Origin: Heliocidaris tuberculata
Lineage: Eukaryota > Echinodermata > Echinoidea > Camarodonta > Echinometridae
DNA length: 64,000 nt
Assembly (NCBI GenBank): GCA_025618425.1
Contig: CM046846.1
Span: forward strand, 33,112,309-33,176,308
Direction: 5' to 3'
The translations under genes and the position numbers were made by a program. The notes below the pieces were generated by a model that made no database searches, was not told where the DNA came from, and saw nothing but the letters and a program-made list of their open reading frames with translations. Positions 12,383 to 23,639 of the stretch are shown here, one piece after another. The stretch's first letter is position 1. The number at the start of each line of letters is the position of its first letter.

Positions 12383-12650
12383 TAGATGACAGCATAGGAT
12401 AAATCATAATTTGAGGGTATCTATCATCATTCCAGCCTTCCCATGCTCCTTCTCCTTCTCCTCCTCTCTACAAACTCCCTACAAACTGGGTCATTCTCAA
12501 AGCCTCACCAAAAACTATCATCCATGTTTACGACATCTTAGCGCTAGACCCTAAACAAGTTGATCTAGTAGGAGGGACTGTTTGGGTGGCAGGATAGAGC
12601 CGTACAGCTCTGTTCCCACTTTACCATCTAACGCAAGTCAAACTGGGACA

Positions 12651-12798
12651 GGGCCCCGTTTCATAAAACTGGCTATCAATAACAAGTTACAACAATTGTT
12701 ATAAGCTACTGAAATCCTTGAATCTGATTGGCTGAGAGCGAATTTGTCACAGAAATGAGGCAGTTGTGACTGATAAAAAGTTTTATAAAACAGGGCCC
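12651..12798. mobile_element. GGGCCC-ended MITE
   Basis: Ends gggccccgtttcataaaact and agttttataaaacagggccc (left part written as aaagttttataaaacaggg). The internal core gctactgaaatccttg and gattggctgaga is shared with the 27654 and 42674 copies. Confidence 0.85.
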
Positions 12799-13432
12799 AA
12801 TTCCGACATTTGCTTCAGAGTACAGGCTTCATTTTGTCATAGGTATAGGGTTAGGGTTTGGGTTGCAATTGGGCTTAAGGTAATTTTTAGGGTCAGTTAT
12901 CGTGTCTGGTCCAGAACCGAACTTGGACTTCAGTTGGAGCATGTGTCTTACAAACCCCTTTTTGATGAGAGTAAACTAAAAACAAACTTTAAAAAAACAA
13001 AGAACTTCTACGGTCAATGCTACATGGACTACAGACTTGGCCCTTTTGTGACATATCTATGTTTATAAGCATCCGATAGCAGAGTTTTCATGCAATATCA
13101 ATTTGTTGCTTTATTAAAGCCTATTTATAGTTTTGGTAAGGCTCAAACGAATTTATTTGATTTTAGATACTATTAATTCTATGCTGCGTACGTGATGAAC
13201 AAGGAGCAAACAACTGAGGTGTCAGGTTTCTGATTACTGTCACATAACATTAGACTCATTACTGACAATAGCTACTTTTGCATGGCATCATCATACTTTT
13301 AGGTGTTGAAATTCAATTCTTAATAAATATGATTATTACAATACAATTTTGCATGGTGTCTGATTAAAAATAAGATTTAAAAATAAGATTGAAAAATAGA
13401 ACTAAAATCAACCAAAGCCATAAAGAGAACTC

Positions 13433-13588
13433 GGGCTCTGTTTCATAAAACTTGGTTATCGATAACAATTAAGAGCCAAAATTCTTTAACAAACTTGCTG
13501 ACAGCCAATTAAATGCTATATGATTTTAGTACCTCATATCAATTATTGTAACTTATTACTGATAACAAGCTTTATGAAACAGGGCCCC
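13433..13588. mobile_element. GGGCCC-ended MITE
   Basis: Ends gggctctgtttcataaaact and gctttatgaaacagggcccc. An internal 'gataaca' pair lies near each end. Diverged copy. Confidence 0.8.
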
Positions 13589-14238
13589 AACAGAACATCA
13601 CAGAAAAGCAGGTATAAGGAAGAAGAAGTGTGTATGGGCAATAGGATGGGGGTAATAAGTAGAGTTTTGATGGAAAAGCATGATTCTTGATCACTTGTGA
13701 CTTTGGACTTCACATCTGTCATCAAACTCTTCTCACTCACACTGTTCCACAGCAGAAATGGTTTGGAACGAGCCAGGTAGATTTGAAAAACGGTATAAAA
13801 CAAAGGAACTTAAACCTACATCTTAGTCCGTGCCCTAAATATTGTTGTAGTCTAAGTAGAAACATATGCACCTTTAACTCCCATTAAAACCGCAATGGAT
13901 AAAAAAACATGATGAATAAGATTTGACGTCTTCTTTTGTAATTGTCTTTTTTTGTTACGGAGAAACTGTAAAAGATGATACTTCTTACTTGGAAGACGAT
14001 GAATAAAGTTAATCAAGTTATATACTTTTGGTGAACAGCTGTTTGTGAACTTTACGTACACTGTAGATGCACTTTCAAAAGTGTTCTCAATATAAAATTG
14101 TGTGGAGAGCAAGAAAAAAACTGAATTAAAAGAAGTAAACAAAGATAACTAACCAGGAAAATACATGGAAAGGAAATTAGATTATGAAGTGAATTAAGAA
14201 GGAATTCTAGCAACTGTTCAGAGTTATAATAATAATAA

Positions 14239-15694
14239 TATGGGTTTTCCCGGCCAATTTCGCACATTTGTCAGTCAATTTAATAAAACATTAATTCAAT
14301 ATAGCAAAAACATTGTTTACCACAACTTCTGTCATTCAAAAGGGTATTTAAGTCATTCAATTTAGCATTTCGAGCAAGGGATTTTGCTTTTGTATCATTC
14401 AAATTCATTTCTGTGCATTCAAATTAGCACGTTTCTGAAAATCATTCAAATTCATCGGCAACTGCCAAAAGGACTCCTCGGGCATTCAAATTCGCAAATG
14501 GGCAGTCAAATTCGGAACATGTTCATTCAATTTAACAAGCAAGTTATTAACCCCCCTGTTTTGTTTATAATACCCCCTAAATAAAGCTGATTCGAATTTC
14601 ATTTCCTTCTTGAGTCCATGATATAGTAGACCTTATTGTCCTGTAGGTTACTTGTAAATTTTAAAGGACGGATTGTTTTCTACAGATTTCCCAAAGCCAC
14701 ACAAGTTGGGAAATATACCTGAAGGGTTAATTTGAAAATATAGGCCTACGTGTACTCTGAACGAGAAAATTCATACATGTACCTAAGCATGGGCGACACT
14801 CTCCCCCCGAGGAACGGATGGACAACACAATGTCAAAAAAACAGCATTTCCTTAAGTTTATTTATCATCTGACTATAGGCAATCAGGCTAACTTTTGAAA
14901 CTCTTCTTTCTATCTACTTAGAAGATGAGGCTATTTTTTATATAAATTTATATCTCCTGCATGAAATAACTATGAAAGAGATTTCATTTGTCTTCTTGTC
15001 TTCTAAAATGTATTCTTAAATTTAGTGTATTCTCCCTTACAAAGAAATTATATATCAGTTCTTTCTCGCGACCTACAGTTGTTTCATGTCTCTATATATA
15101 CATCTACGTGACAAAAATTAATGAAAAGACCTTTATTTGCTCAAATGATGGGATTTTTGACACAAGTCATAACCAAAAACATGTAGGTCCTAAGTATCTT
15201 GAATGGCAAATATCATGTCAAACACATGATACAAGACAATACAAAGAATCATGTTGGGGGAAATTGTTAAATTGAATGCACAACACACTAAATTGGATGC
15301 TCCAAAATTAATTCAAATGCAGGAATGGGTTGTTGCATGCTCACATGACCATGCGATGCTAAATTGAATGAATGCTTTATGAATTACGTGCATGACCTAT
15401 GAATTTGAATGAAAAGATTGTTAATTTGACCGACTGAAATGCAAATTTGAATGCTTCCAACATGAATTTGAATGAAAAGATTGTTAATTTGACCGACTGA
15501 AATGCGAATTTGAATGCTTCCGACATGAATTTGAATGAAAAGAGTGTTAATTTGACTAACTGAAATGCGAATTTGAATGCTTCCGACATGAATTTGAACT
15601 GCCGAATAGCACGGCATGGCGAAAATCGTTTAAATTGAATGCTCATAAAATGAATTAGACTGACAAAGTTGCGAAATTGGGCGGGAAAACCTAT
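14239..15694. mobile_element. 1.45-kb non-autonomous DNA transposon with subterminal motif arrays
   Basis: Long inverted ends: the left begins tgggttttcccggccaattt at 14241; the right, read on the minus strand, begins taggttttcccgcccaattt. Similarity continues through a cgca...tttgtcagtc segment. The left arm (14330-14535) carries about eight CATTCAA motifs; the right arm (15200-15640) carries about eleven TTGAATG motifs, i.e. the same motif facing the opposite way. A 63-bp tandem array lies in the right arm. There is no transposase frame. It sits in an (ATA)n run next to a SINE tail fragment. Confidence 0.85.
15401..15600. repeat. 63-bp tandem repeat, about 3.2 copies
   Basis: Units start at 15401, 15464, 15527 and 15590. 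Each holds gaatttgaatgaaaag, a ttaatttgac segment and aatttgaatgcttcc. The minus-strand frames over it simply repeat a short peptide. Confidence 0.92.
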
Positions 15695-15735
15695 AATAAT
15701 ATGCAGTTCTTGTATAGAGCACATCACATATTTTT
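15695..15735 (-). mobile_element. SINE tail fragment
   Basis: ataatatgcagttcttgtat followed by agagcacatcac matches the SINE tails at 7375, 41160 and 52280. The 1.45-kb element abuts it. Confidence 0.55.
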
Positions 15736-17050
15736 TGGTTTTCTTCCCTGTTAAAACCTAAACCCCAAATCAATCAGAGTGAGTACATTGAAAATACATG
15801 TTACAAACCAATACCAAAATCACATTTCCCAAATCAATTTACATCTAATGGGTTAGTATGGTTTCAAGGTTAAGTATATTTATGGGAGCATTTCAAAATT
15901 GATTTTGAGGGTTCAAATTTGTATTCAGTATCTTACAATCATCTTCTTTACTTATATTTAGTTATCCATATATATTTTTCTTTAATTTTGAATATTCAAT
16001 TTCTTTAACTGAATATGCAGAGACATTATAGTGCATACTGCTATCTGAGTTCATAACCCACACACCTTTTATAACATACGAGGGAATGATATATGTTTGC
16101 AGTATCATCTGAATATTTAATTACACTGTCCCATGTATCCTATATGTTGCAGTTGCCCAAGTTAAGTGTAAAAGACACAAAGTATCCACATAGAATTATG
16201 TCTATGTATGAATATTTTTCAAAATTCTATACAGAAATATTTTTTCCAAACTTTTTTGTTTGTGTACATCTTTTTATTGCTGTAAATAAGTCATCTTAAA
16301 ATCTCTCAACACACAGAACTCAACTTTGTATGTTTATTTTGTCTTTATTCTCTCCTTTCTCTACTTTCTCCCTTTCCAATCAACTTCTAAACCTTTTGCA
16401 AACATTTGTCGCAGACACATAAATCCATTTCTCTTACTGTCAAAACAACATCTTGCTACGTAAATGTTTACTGTGTCATCTTCAATCATTCAAGTGCGAC
16501 CGTTATGTATTCTCTTATATCTAAAGAGAAACACATTAGGTCTCTATTCGTCTCTGTTCCAAGTAATGACTGTCGTGATTGAATGCATTCACACGAAACG
16601 TTCACTCAACTTCTCCATATCTCCATGACTGTCGTCATAAATTCTAATCCCTTTTTTTCGCAATAACTATGTATAAATCATCAACATTATCTTCATCAAC
16701 AGGACAATTGAATTATATCAAATTAAATTATGATTATACTCCTTGTCAATAGTATGTTCAGAAGCATCTATGTATGATTTTTAATGAAGAATTAAGAACA
16801 CTATCACAATTTGAAAAAAAAAATCATGATTATCATTATCATGACAACTATTGTAATAACTCTAACATAACATTGGAAATTACTGTTACCATCACTTGCA
16901 CATATCCAATCTAAAACACACATATTCAACATGTATACTGTGGCATATCAAATATACAGAAGTAGACGGACACTAAAATTCTGACTTTTAATATTCCTGA
17001 ATGCAACACCAAAATTTGCTTCTAGTAAGGATTATCAGGTATAGTCAAGT
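15736..17050. other. Intronic AT-rich sequence, nothing recognised
   Basis: No gene-like frame, splice context or clear repeat beyond AT-rich runs. Confidence 0.5.
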
Positions 17051-17069
17051 ATTGTAATTCCGAACGGAT

Positions 17070-17196
17070 TGCATTACCGAACGTGTATTGTTAAGCGCCT
17101 AAAATGGGTTTTCATACGCGTGGGATTACGCGTATGAAAACCACACTATTGAAACAAAGGTTGTGTCTTTTTCCTATAGGTTTCACACGTTCGGAA
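17070..17196. mobile_element. Fold-back element with nested perfect hairpin
   Basis: Outer 10-bp inverted ends ccgaacgtgt (17077-17086) and acacgttcgg (17185-17194). Inner perfect 14-bp hairpin ggttttcatacgcg (17107-17120) / cgcgtatgaaaacc (17129-17142) with an 8-nt loop. An additional ccgaacgg lies at 17060. Confidence 0.65.
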
Positions 17197-17883
17197 ATAC
17201 AGTAACTTTTTCAAGGGACCAAAACGCCGCGTCGTTGGGAAGGGGTTCACTCGGAAGGGAATATCGTATTAAATCTACATTGTCTTTTTAAAATTCCTTC
17301 AATTTCTTTTTCTGTAGGACTTTGAGCATTCATTATGTAAGATTTGACAGATATTCGTTTGATATTTTATTTGCTATCGTTGATTTTCTGAAAAGTGTTC
17401 GGACACTGGATCAACCACCATATGTATAGAGTATAAATGATGAAGGAGTATCTTTCTATTATCATAAGATGTAGAATAAGCCTGTCAATACTGGTCGGGG
17501 TTACAGATTCAGAGAATATTCCGTGTTTGCCCACCCCATTAAAGCACCCACACCAACCCATTTAGAATGATGTATAGCACCGCAAAAAGAAAATATTTCT
17601 CTTTATCAATGTCATTCCCCACCAAAGGATACCTCTTTTAATTAATCACAGCCATTTTGTTTTTTCTTATCCAGACTGCAGATGAAAGAGAGATGGGTAC
17701 TTTCCGATAGTCTGCTTGTATCCAAACCAAGTGCATCCTAAATAAACAGCTCGTTTGGGTTTGATGTTCTGCTGATATTACTTTCTAGGCACCTATAAAT
17801 TTGTGGCTGTGCCGTAATCCTGGAGCATATATATCATGTCGCAATCGGCATCAGAGAGCTGGAGTTACTACCTACTTCATGTC

Positions 17884-18020
17884 ATCATTGAGAGAAAAAG
17901 AGTGGGGTTAGAAAGTGAGTGATAGAGAGAGAGTTAGAGAGAGAGGGGGAGGTGAGGAGAGAAGAGAAAGAGAAAGAGAAGAGAGAGAAAGAGAGAGAGA
18001 AAGAAAGAAGAGAGAGAGAA

Positions 18021-18064
<44 letters not shown>

Positions 18065-18065
18065 A
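17884..18065. repeat. (GA)n microsatellite
   Basis: Long interrupted GA/GAAA tract. Open frames in all directions are repeat artefacts. Confidence 0.92.
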
Positions 18066-19055
18066 GAGCAGGAGGGGGTGTGAGACAGGCAATAAAAGAG
18101 AGAGAACTGAAGCAAAAAATAGAAAACATGCAGAAAGAAAGACGGGAAAGAAAGACGGAAAAGAAAAATAAACAGACAAGCACAAAATAACAGACAGGGA
18201 AAGAAAAGAAGAGAAAAAGAGAGAGCAAGAAAAGGAATAAAAATTAATAATCTGAACAAATTGAAGAGGTTTAAGTAAAAATATAAAAGAGTGAAGTAGA
18301 AGGAAAACTAAAAATAAAGAAATGGAGAGGGGGGGGGGGGATTGTGGAAGATGAGAAATAGAAAAATAGAGAGGAAAGGGCCTCAAATAAATGTTCATTG
18401 ATCCCATGCATTCAAAAATAGATTTTTAAATAAAAACATCTTTTCACACATTGACAGGAATTAACAATCAGAGATCAACTAGTGATATTTCTAGCCTGGC
18501 AAATCAGAGTTACTATATAGACACTCTCAAATCTTTTCATCACATTTGTTACTCATAAAGGTTCATAATTTCAGTGTTGACAGGAGAGGATATTTATGAT
18601 GATATCAAAAGATCTCCAAAATATCTCATTTCAACAACTATCATCAGGGTTTGATCCAAAGATTTGAGCATTTTCAGGTGAATTATGACTAAATGTACAT
18701 GTGAATGAATCACGATTATTGTATATCACGGTGATCATGGGGTATGGAAATATTCTTAGACTGGAATAACTTGAGAAAGTATGTTACGCATTATGGGAAT
18801 TGTGTTAGGTAATCTACAGCACATAGAATAATGTCTGTGGCACATTCGTGTACACGCACACACACACATACACACAAAGAAAAATATGATAAAGTGGTAA
18901 TAGTTGATTATCATACATAACCCTTGTCTAAAGTTAGTGCTTATTCGAATTCCTGCTCAGGCCTATATATTGGAAGGAGAAATATTTCATGAAGTAATAA
19001 GTAATAAAGAAAAAAAAGGGTTATTTTTATACAAAGGAAACAATCTTTTGAGCCT
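18066..19055. other. Intronic; short CA repeat
   Basis: A-rich tail of the GA tract, a G run at about 18330-18341, and a short (CA)n at about 18851-18877. No gene seen. Confidence 0.5.
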
Positions 19056-19060
19056 AATCA

Positions 19061-19121
19061 ATATATAGTCACTGCCCATAGTGTGTATAACTTATACACA
19101 CTATTGGCAGTGACTATATAT
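19061..19121. repeat. Near-perfect 30-bp-arm palindrome
   Basis: Arms 19061-19090 and 19092-19121 around a single central C, with one mismatch (gcccat against attggc). The centre reads gtgtataacttatacac. The symmetry extends almost without a loop, so it could extrude as a cruciform. Confidence 0.93.
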
Positions 19122-20626
19122 ACAATTCATTTTTTCAGGATTCATAACAATAAGTCAGGGGCATAATATTCTATCACTTCTGCAGTTTAAAAGCTTTGTA
19201 GGATTAACTGGTTTTGATCCTGTCTTTTTACAAAAAGATCCTCTGTTTATTGAATGTTTTCTTTACAGCATCATCAAAACTCAGAGATGAATGTCACCAG
19301 TGGGAAATATTTCATCCAATTAAATCCATGTCTTATTAAAGATGCTCAACAACAGTTCCCTCAAAATCAAACTTTGTAAAAATCTGACCGTCAACAGGCC
19401 AATGCCTTACATTTTTAGTGTAAACAGATCCCTGATTTCTGTCTGTTTTTATTTTTGTTATTTCAAGCCAAATGCATCACCCTCCAAATCATCAACAAAA
19501 TTAAGAGATGAACTTCAATTCCCTGGTCCCAAGAGTAAAGCCACTCATGGCAGACTAGCCTGAAATTGGCCCCTTCCTGTTACCTTGGCAACTGGGTCGC
19601 TAGGAGCAGTCCAGGCGACAACGTTAATGTTACCTTCTTGCCCAAGATGTCTTCCTGGTAATAAAATGAGTTTGATCGGAGAAGACGTCTGGGAAGGGGA
19701 AGAGGGAGAACAGTTAGAAGTCTTTTGGCAGATTAGGAGTTCTTCTCCTTTACCAATCAATGTTTCCATGTCACTGTTTGCGGTTGGTTTTTAAGTGCCA
19801 AGAACCTGTAAGACTTTGCTGCAAGCGTATCACATTTCGGGAAAGCTCATTTTTGGAAAGTTAGTGCGGACTGTGCATTTGGATATTCAGAAGACATCTT
19901 TTTCTAAGCTACTTGAGGAATGACATACACGTAGCAAGGAAAGTTTAAACATTCAACGAACCTGCAGTTTTTCTTTTCGAATGAAAAAAAGAGATTATTT
20001 CCTTGCGCTAGATACAACCGAGATGGAATCCTAAACCTACCGGTTTACAAAAAGGGGAAAGTCATTTGCCAATGACCGACAAGTGGAGTATAAAACCGGA
20101 GCTTTCTTGTTGCAAACATACCAGCATCACAGGATCAGTCACACTTGACATAATTGAAAAGACAGCGTTCTATTTGCCAGTCCATTCAACGATAATGTTT
20201 TTCATATCTATAATGACTATGGCATACTTTGGCACCATCTCTGTAAAACTAGTTACATTCATTTATACCTTATAATGCAGGTATACCTGGTAATTGCCAA
20301 AGAACGTTATCCCCAGGGACATAACCTACCCACAAGAGGAATCTAGAACAGCAAGTCCAGGAAATAATTAAACCTTGAATCACAGCATATTCAGCTCTTC
20401 TAAAAATTCTGGATATACTGAATGGATATATCGCACACTGGGATATAGAAATCAACAAAATTGAAACTCTGTGGAATACTTGCAAAACCTGCACTGGATG
20501 GATATCAAGGAAGGTTTATCTAATTTGGGTAAGTTCTGGTGGTTCCGACCCGTTGTCTAGCCACATTTTCCTGCTGTAATTGCTCTAGTTTTGATATCTC
20601 TATTCTCTAGATTGATACTGCTCTGT
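19122..20626. other. Intronic; contains an RFX-type site
   Basis: Mostly unassigned. 19540-19720 is GC-richer and includes a palindromic X-box. No exon-like frame with splice sites. Confidence 0.45.
19579..19592. promoter_or_regulatory. RFX X-box consensus match
   Basis: GTTACCTTGGCAAC is a full palindromic match to the RFX binding consensus (GTTRCC, spacer, GGYAAC). Whether it is bound is unknown; a chance match in 64 kb is unlikely but possible. Confidence 0.4.
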
Positions 20627-20760
20627 TATGAATGTATGCAAATATTATGAATGTATTCAAATGCTATAAATGTATTCAAATGTTGTAAATGTATTCAAAC
20701 ATTATGAATGTATTCAAATATTATAAATGTATTAGAATGTTATGAATGTATTCAAACATT
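20627..20760. repeat. 19-bp tandem repeat, about 7 copies
   Basis: Unit tatgaatgtattcaaatat with small variations, repeated about seven times. Confidence 0.92.
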
Positions 20761-21713
20761 ATTCGCCCTCTTGCTAATCTATGGCAGAGAAGGGCAGTAT
20801 TCATATGACCGAGATGCAGCAGCAAATTGATATTGGAAAGAGTACTTTCCAATATTAATAACGAAGTTATGACTTTCAAGGTTGGCAAAAAGTAACCCCT
20901 CTAAAGTAAATTTCATGCCATTCTATCTGTACCATTGGCAAATAAAATACAATATATCAGATTGCAGATTTCCATTTGACTTAACCAGTAGAATTCTAAG
21001 CTTGACAAAACTTGGGCCAGAATCTTTGGAAAATGCCTGTTACACCAACATCAAGTCTTACCCAGAAGGCAGATAATGATCCTTGGTTTCTCCATTCGTT
21101 TTCACGAAATTTAAAAATAGATCTGTGCAAATTTCAATCACTTGGGAGTAATCATTAAAAAACATAAAAGTATAAAAGAACTTTACCCCCATGTTACCAC
21201 TAACCCAAAGTAATTTTGATGAGTAATTTTCACACATCGTATGACAGGGTTAATTTTTTTTTAAAGTCAAACTTGTTGGAAGAGAAAAATGATAGAAAGG
21301 AGGGAAAAAGTATGAAATATAAAATATAATAGCAAAAAAAAATGCAAAAAAATTCATAAAGGAAAAGTGACAGAAGATGAGAAATAGAGATAGTGGAGAG
21401 AGGGTGGTTTACCAATAAACCACCAAAAAGAAACAAAATGGGAGTAGGACAAGCATTAGAAAAATTAAATGAAAGGAGAATAATCTGAAAGAATAAAGAG
21501 TTTTAAAACATTCTCCTTCTTAAAAGTCTGTATTAGAAGTGATAATAAACACATTTGTTTTACACACAGAATAACATTTATGTTATTATTAGAAGTAAAG
21601 CTGGAACCAATTACTGAGAATAACCCTGAATTGTGAAATCTAATTTCAATTGTAATTGTCAACACATTAATGTTCTCCATACAATATCATTCCCCAAGTA
21701 GCATGTTTATGAT
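20761..21713. other. Intronic, nothing recognised
   Basis: AT-rich with A-runs. No supported gene or repeat. Confidence 0.45.
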
Positions 21714-21717
21714 TTAA

Positions 21718-22085
21718 AGGGTACCAATCACCAAATAATGTTTTTGCTCTGTGAGTTAGAGGTTCCATGTCCTTATACTATATTCAAAATGTGGGCTTCA
21801 CATACTAATTTTATAGAGAGATATTGCAATTTCAATTACACTCTCTATTAGCGTAAAAGCGACTTGTGAGTAGACTACATGTCGCAACCGTATGAGCATG
21901 GCAAGGTAAGGGCTCGCGCGGAACCAAACTCGGAGTTCGGGTCCATACGAGCATTTTAATGTTAATCTTTTATTTCCTTCATACTCCTTAACTGTTGACC
22001 TATAGGATACCTGATAAAGTTCTTCGAGATTAATTTTATACTTTGTAGCTGTACACAAATTATTTTTTTAGGTGATTAGTACACT
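21718..22085. mobile_element. 368-bp TTAA-flanked MITE
   Basis: Inverted ends agggtaccaatcacc and ggtgattagtacact match at 13 of 15 positions. TTAA lies immediately outside both ends (21714-21717 and 22086-22089), as for piggyBac or Kolobok elements. The interior has a CpG-rich stretch near 21905-21950. No transposase. Confidence 0.75.
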
Positions 22086-22373
22086 TTAACAGTTCTGAAG
22101 CTAATGAATAATGACAAATTATGGAAACATCTCATCACAATGCATATTCCCAGGATGTTAAAAAGGAAAAGGGGTGCGGGAAGTAATGAGAGCACATCGG
22201 GATATTGGAATACAAACACATGAACCCCCAAAGGGAGAGTGATTTATATCCAAACATAGAATGTTCTGGATAAACACTAAGGACTGAATTCTACCAATAC
22301 AGTTAAACCTGACAATGGGTCTATATTATGTTTAACAAATGGAAAATGTAAACCTTGGTCAACTTCCCTTGTT

Positions 22374-22758
22374 AAAGAAACGGTTAAGTTCTGGTCATGT
22401 TATTACAAAGAAACTGTCTCTGAGCAATTGGGAAAGGTTGCTCATGTCTTCATAAGAACTGGTGTATACTGTGAGGTTTTGAAATCATCAAAATGATAAG
22501 AAATTGACCCAATCTTGCTGAAAAGCACATGCAATGCACACCGAAATGGGTATATGGGACTGTACACACATTTTGCATGGCTGTTCAGCCCAAACATTTC
22601 AGCTATTTCTTGTCATATTTTGGATATGAAGGCATTTGAAGAGCAATGCTCTTCAGGGGACATTTCTACTATGATGTTCTTCCAAACTGACATAAAAGGA
22701 ATGAGAAAGCTCACAAATTATTCTTCACCTTTCACAGAACTCAACCTTCTCTTTAAAC
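22374..22758 (-). mobile_element. 0.4-kb TIR repeat family, copy 2
   Basis: Reverse orientation relative to the copy at 5415. Shares ctggtcatg, an aactgtctctgagcaattgg segment, the gatgatt block and a terminal accttctctttaaa. Carries no nested MITE at the ctggtcatg site, so it also acts as an empty-site reference. Confidence 0.75.
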
Positions 22759-22827
22759 TTGAACCATAAACCATGCTTAAACCCATGGTTAGGTTTAAAC
22801 TTTAAATATTAGTCGAATTTTGGCATT

Positions 22828-23134
22828 TCGTTGTCGTTTTTACGAACTGACGAATCCGTGCTCGCTGCGCAGAATGTGAATTGGCTGGAAACGCATTTCT
22901 TGATTTAGGTGTACTTAGATAACAGAATTTGCTTTTGTTGCATAATTGCATGTATCAATATATACATTAAAAGAAAGCTTACGACTGTAATTTTGAAATG
23001 TATATTATCATGTATATTAATATGGAATAAGGAAGCACTGGCCATTCAAACATGATTCAACGGTTCGTAAAACTGTTTTCTCCAAAGCGTGTATTTGCGC
23101 GTGTGCACAGATTCGCAAGTTCGTAAAAACGATG
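22828..23134. mobile_element. 0.3-kb TIR element, copy 1
   Basis: About 30-bp inverted ends: gtttttacgaactgacgaat followed by ccgtgc at the left, and gcacagattcgcaagttcgt followed by aaaaac at the right. A full second copy lies at 63321-63632. Confidence 0.82.
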
Positions 23135-23261
23135 ATTTGAATGCAGTAAACTACAGATTCTAACATTCATGGGACTACATCTTCATGCTGCTATAATCTT
23201 GATTAACCTTGCCAAAATTTGTAGATTTTTAAGTAGTTGTATTAAGAGTTCCATGCCCAAC

Positions 23262-23330
23262 AAATAAATGAATGAATAAATGAATGAATGAATGAATAAA
23301 TGAATGAATGAATGAATGAATGAATGATGC
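23262..23330. repeat. (AATG)n / (AATGAATA)n microsatellite
   Basis: Tetranucleotide repeats of aatg with ata interruptions. Confidence 0.92.
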
Positions 23331-23539
23331 CATCTGTGAAGGAATTTTAATATATCTTGGATGAAACAAATTATGAAATATATATTTTGATACTTTGATA
23401 TTAACTATAATTTAAAAAAAAAAAACTACAATTAAAAAAAACAACACATTTTCACCTGTTAGGCTATACACTACTACATAATAATTGTTCTCCTAAAGTA
23501 AGATGCCACTTATGTAAAAGTGGTTAAATAGGGGTGAAA

Positions 23540-23632
23540 ATAGATGAGGAAGAGGGAGAGAGAGAGAGAGAGGGGAGAGATGGAATGAGAGTGGGAGGGA
23601 AATGGAGAGAGAGGGAGAAGGGGGGGGGGGGT
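23540..23632. repeat. (GA)n purine tract ending in G run
   Basis: GA-rich with a terminal run of about 12 G at 23620-23631. Confidence 0.9.
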
Positions 23633-23639
23633 TACTAAT

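Noticed and set aside
9834..13588. CCWGG duplications around the MITEs at 9.8, 12.65 and 13.4 kb
   Set aside because: Flanks do not form clean direct repeats and no empty site is available in the window, so they were not counted as support for the target preference.
15377..15727. Repetitive 116-codon minus-strand frame
   Set aside because: It is a translation of the 63-bp tandem repeat inside the 1.45-kb transposon; no protein family.
17885..18407. Long Ser/Leu/Phe-rich open frames (up to 157 codons) on the minus strand, and Arg/Glu-rich ones on the plus strand
   Set aside because: They run through (GA)n/(CT)n repeats, are open in several frames at once, and have no splice or start context. 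The same holds for similar frames at 3009-3392, 9276-9587, 27246-27695, 47574-47879, 59160-59531 and 60490-60943.
20627..20760. CRISPR-like regularly spaced repeat
   Set aside because: The 19-bp units are contiguous with no unique spacers; this is a eukaryotic minisatellite.
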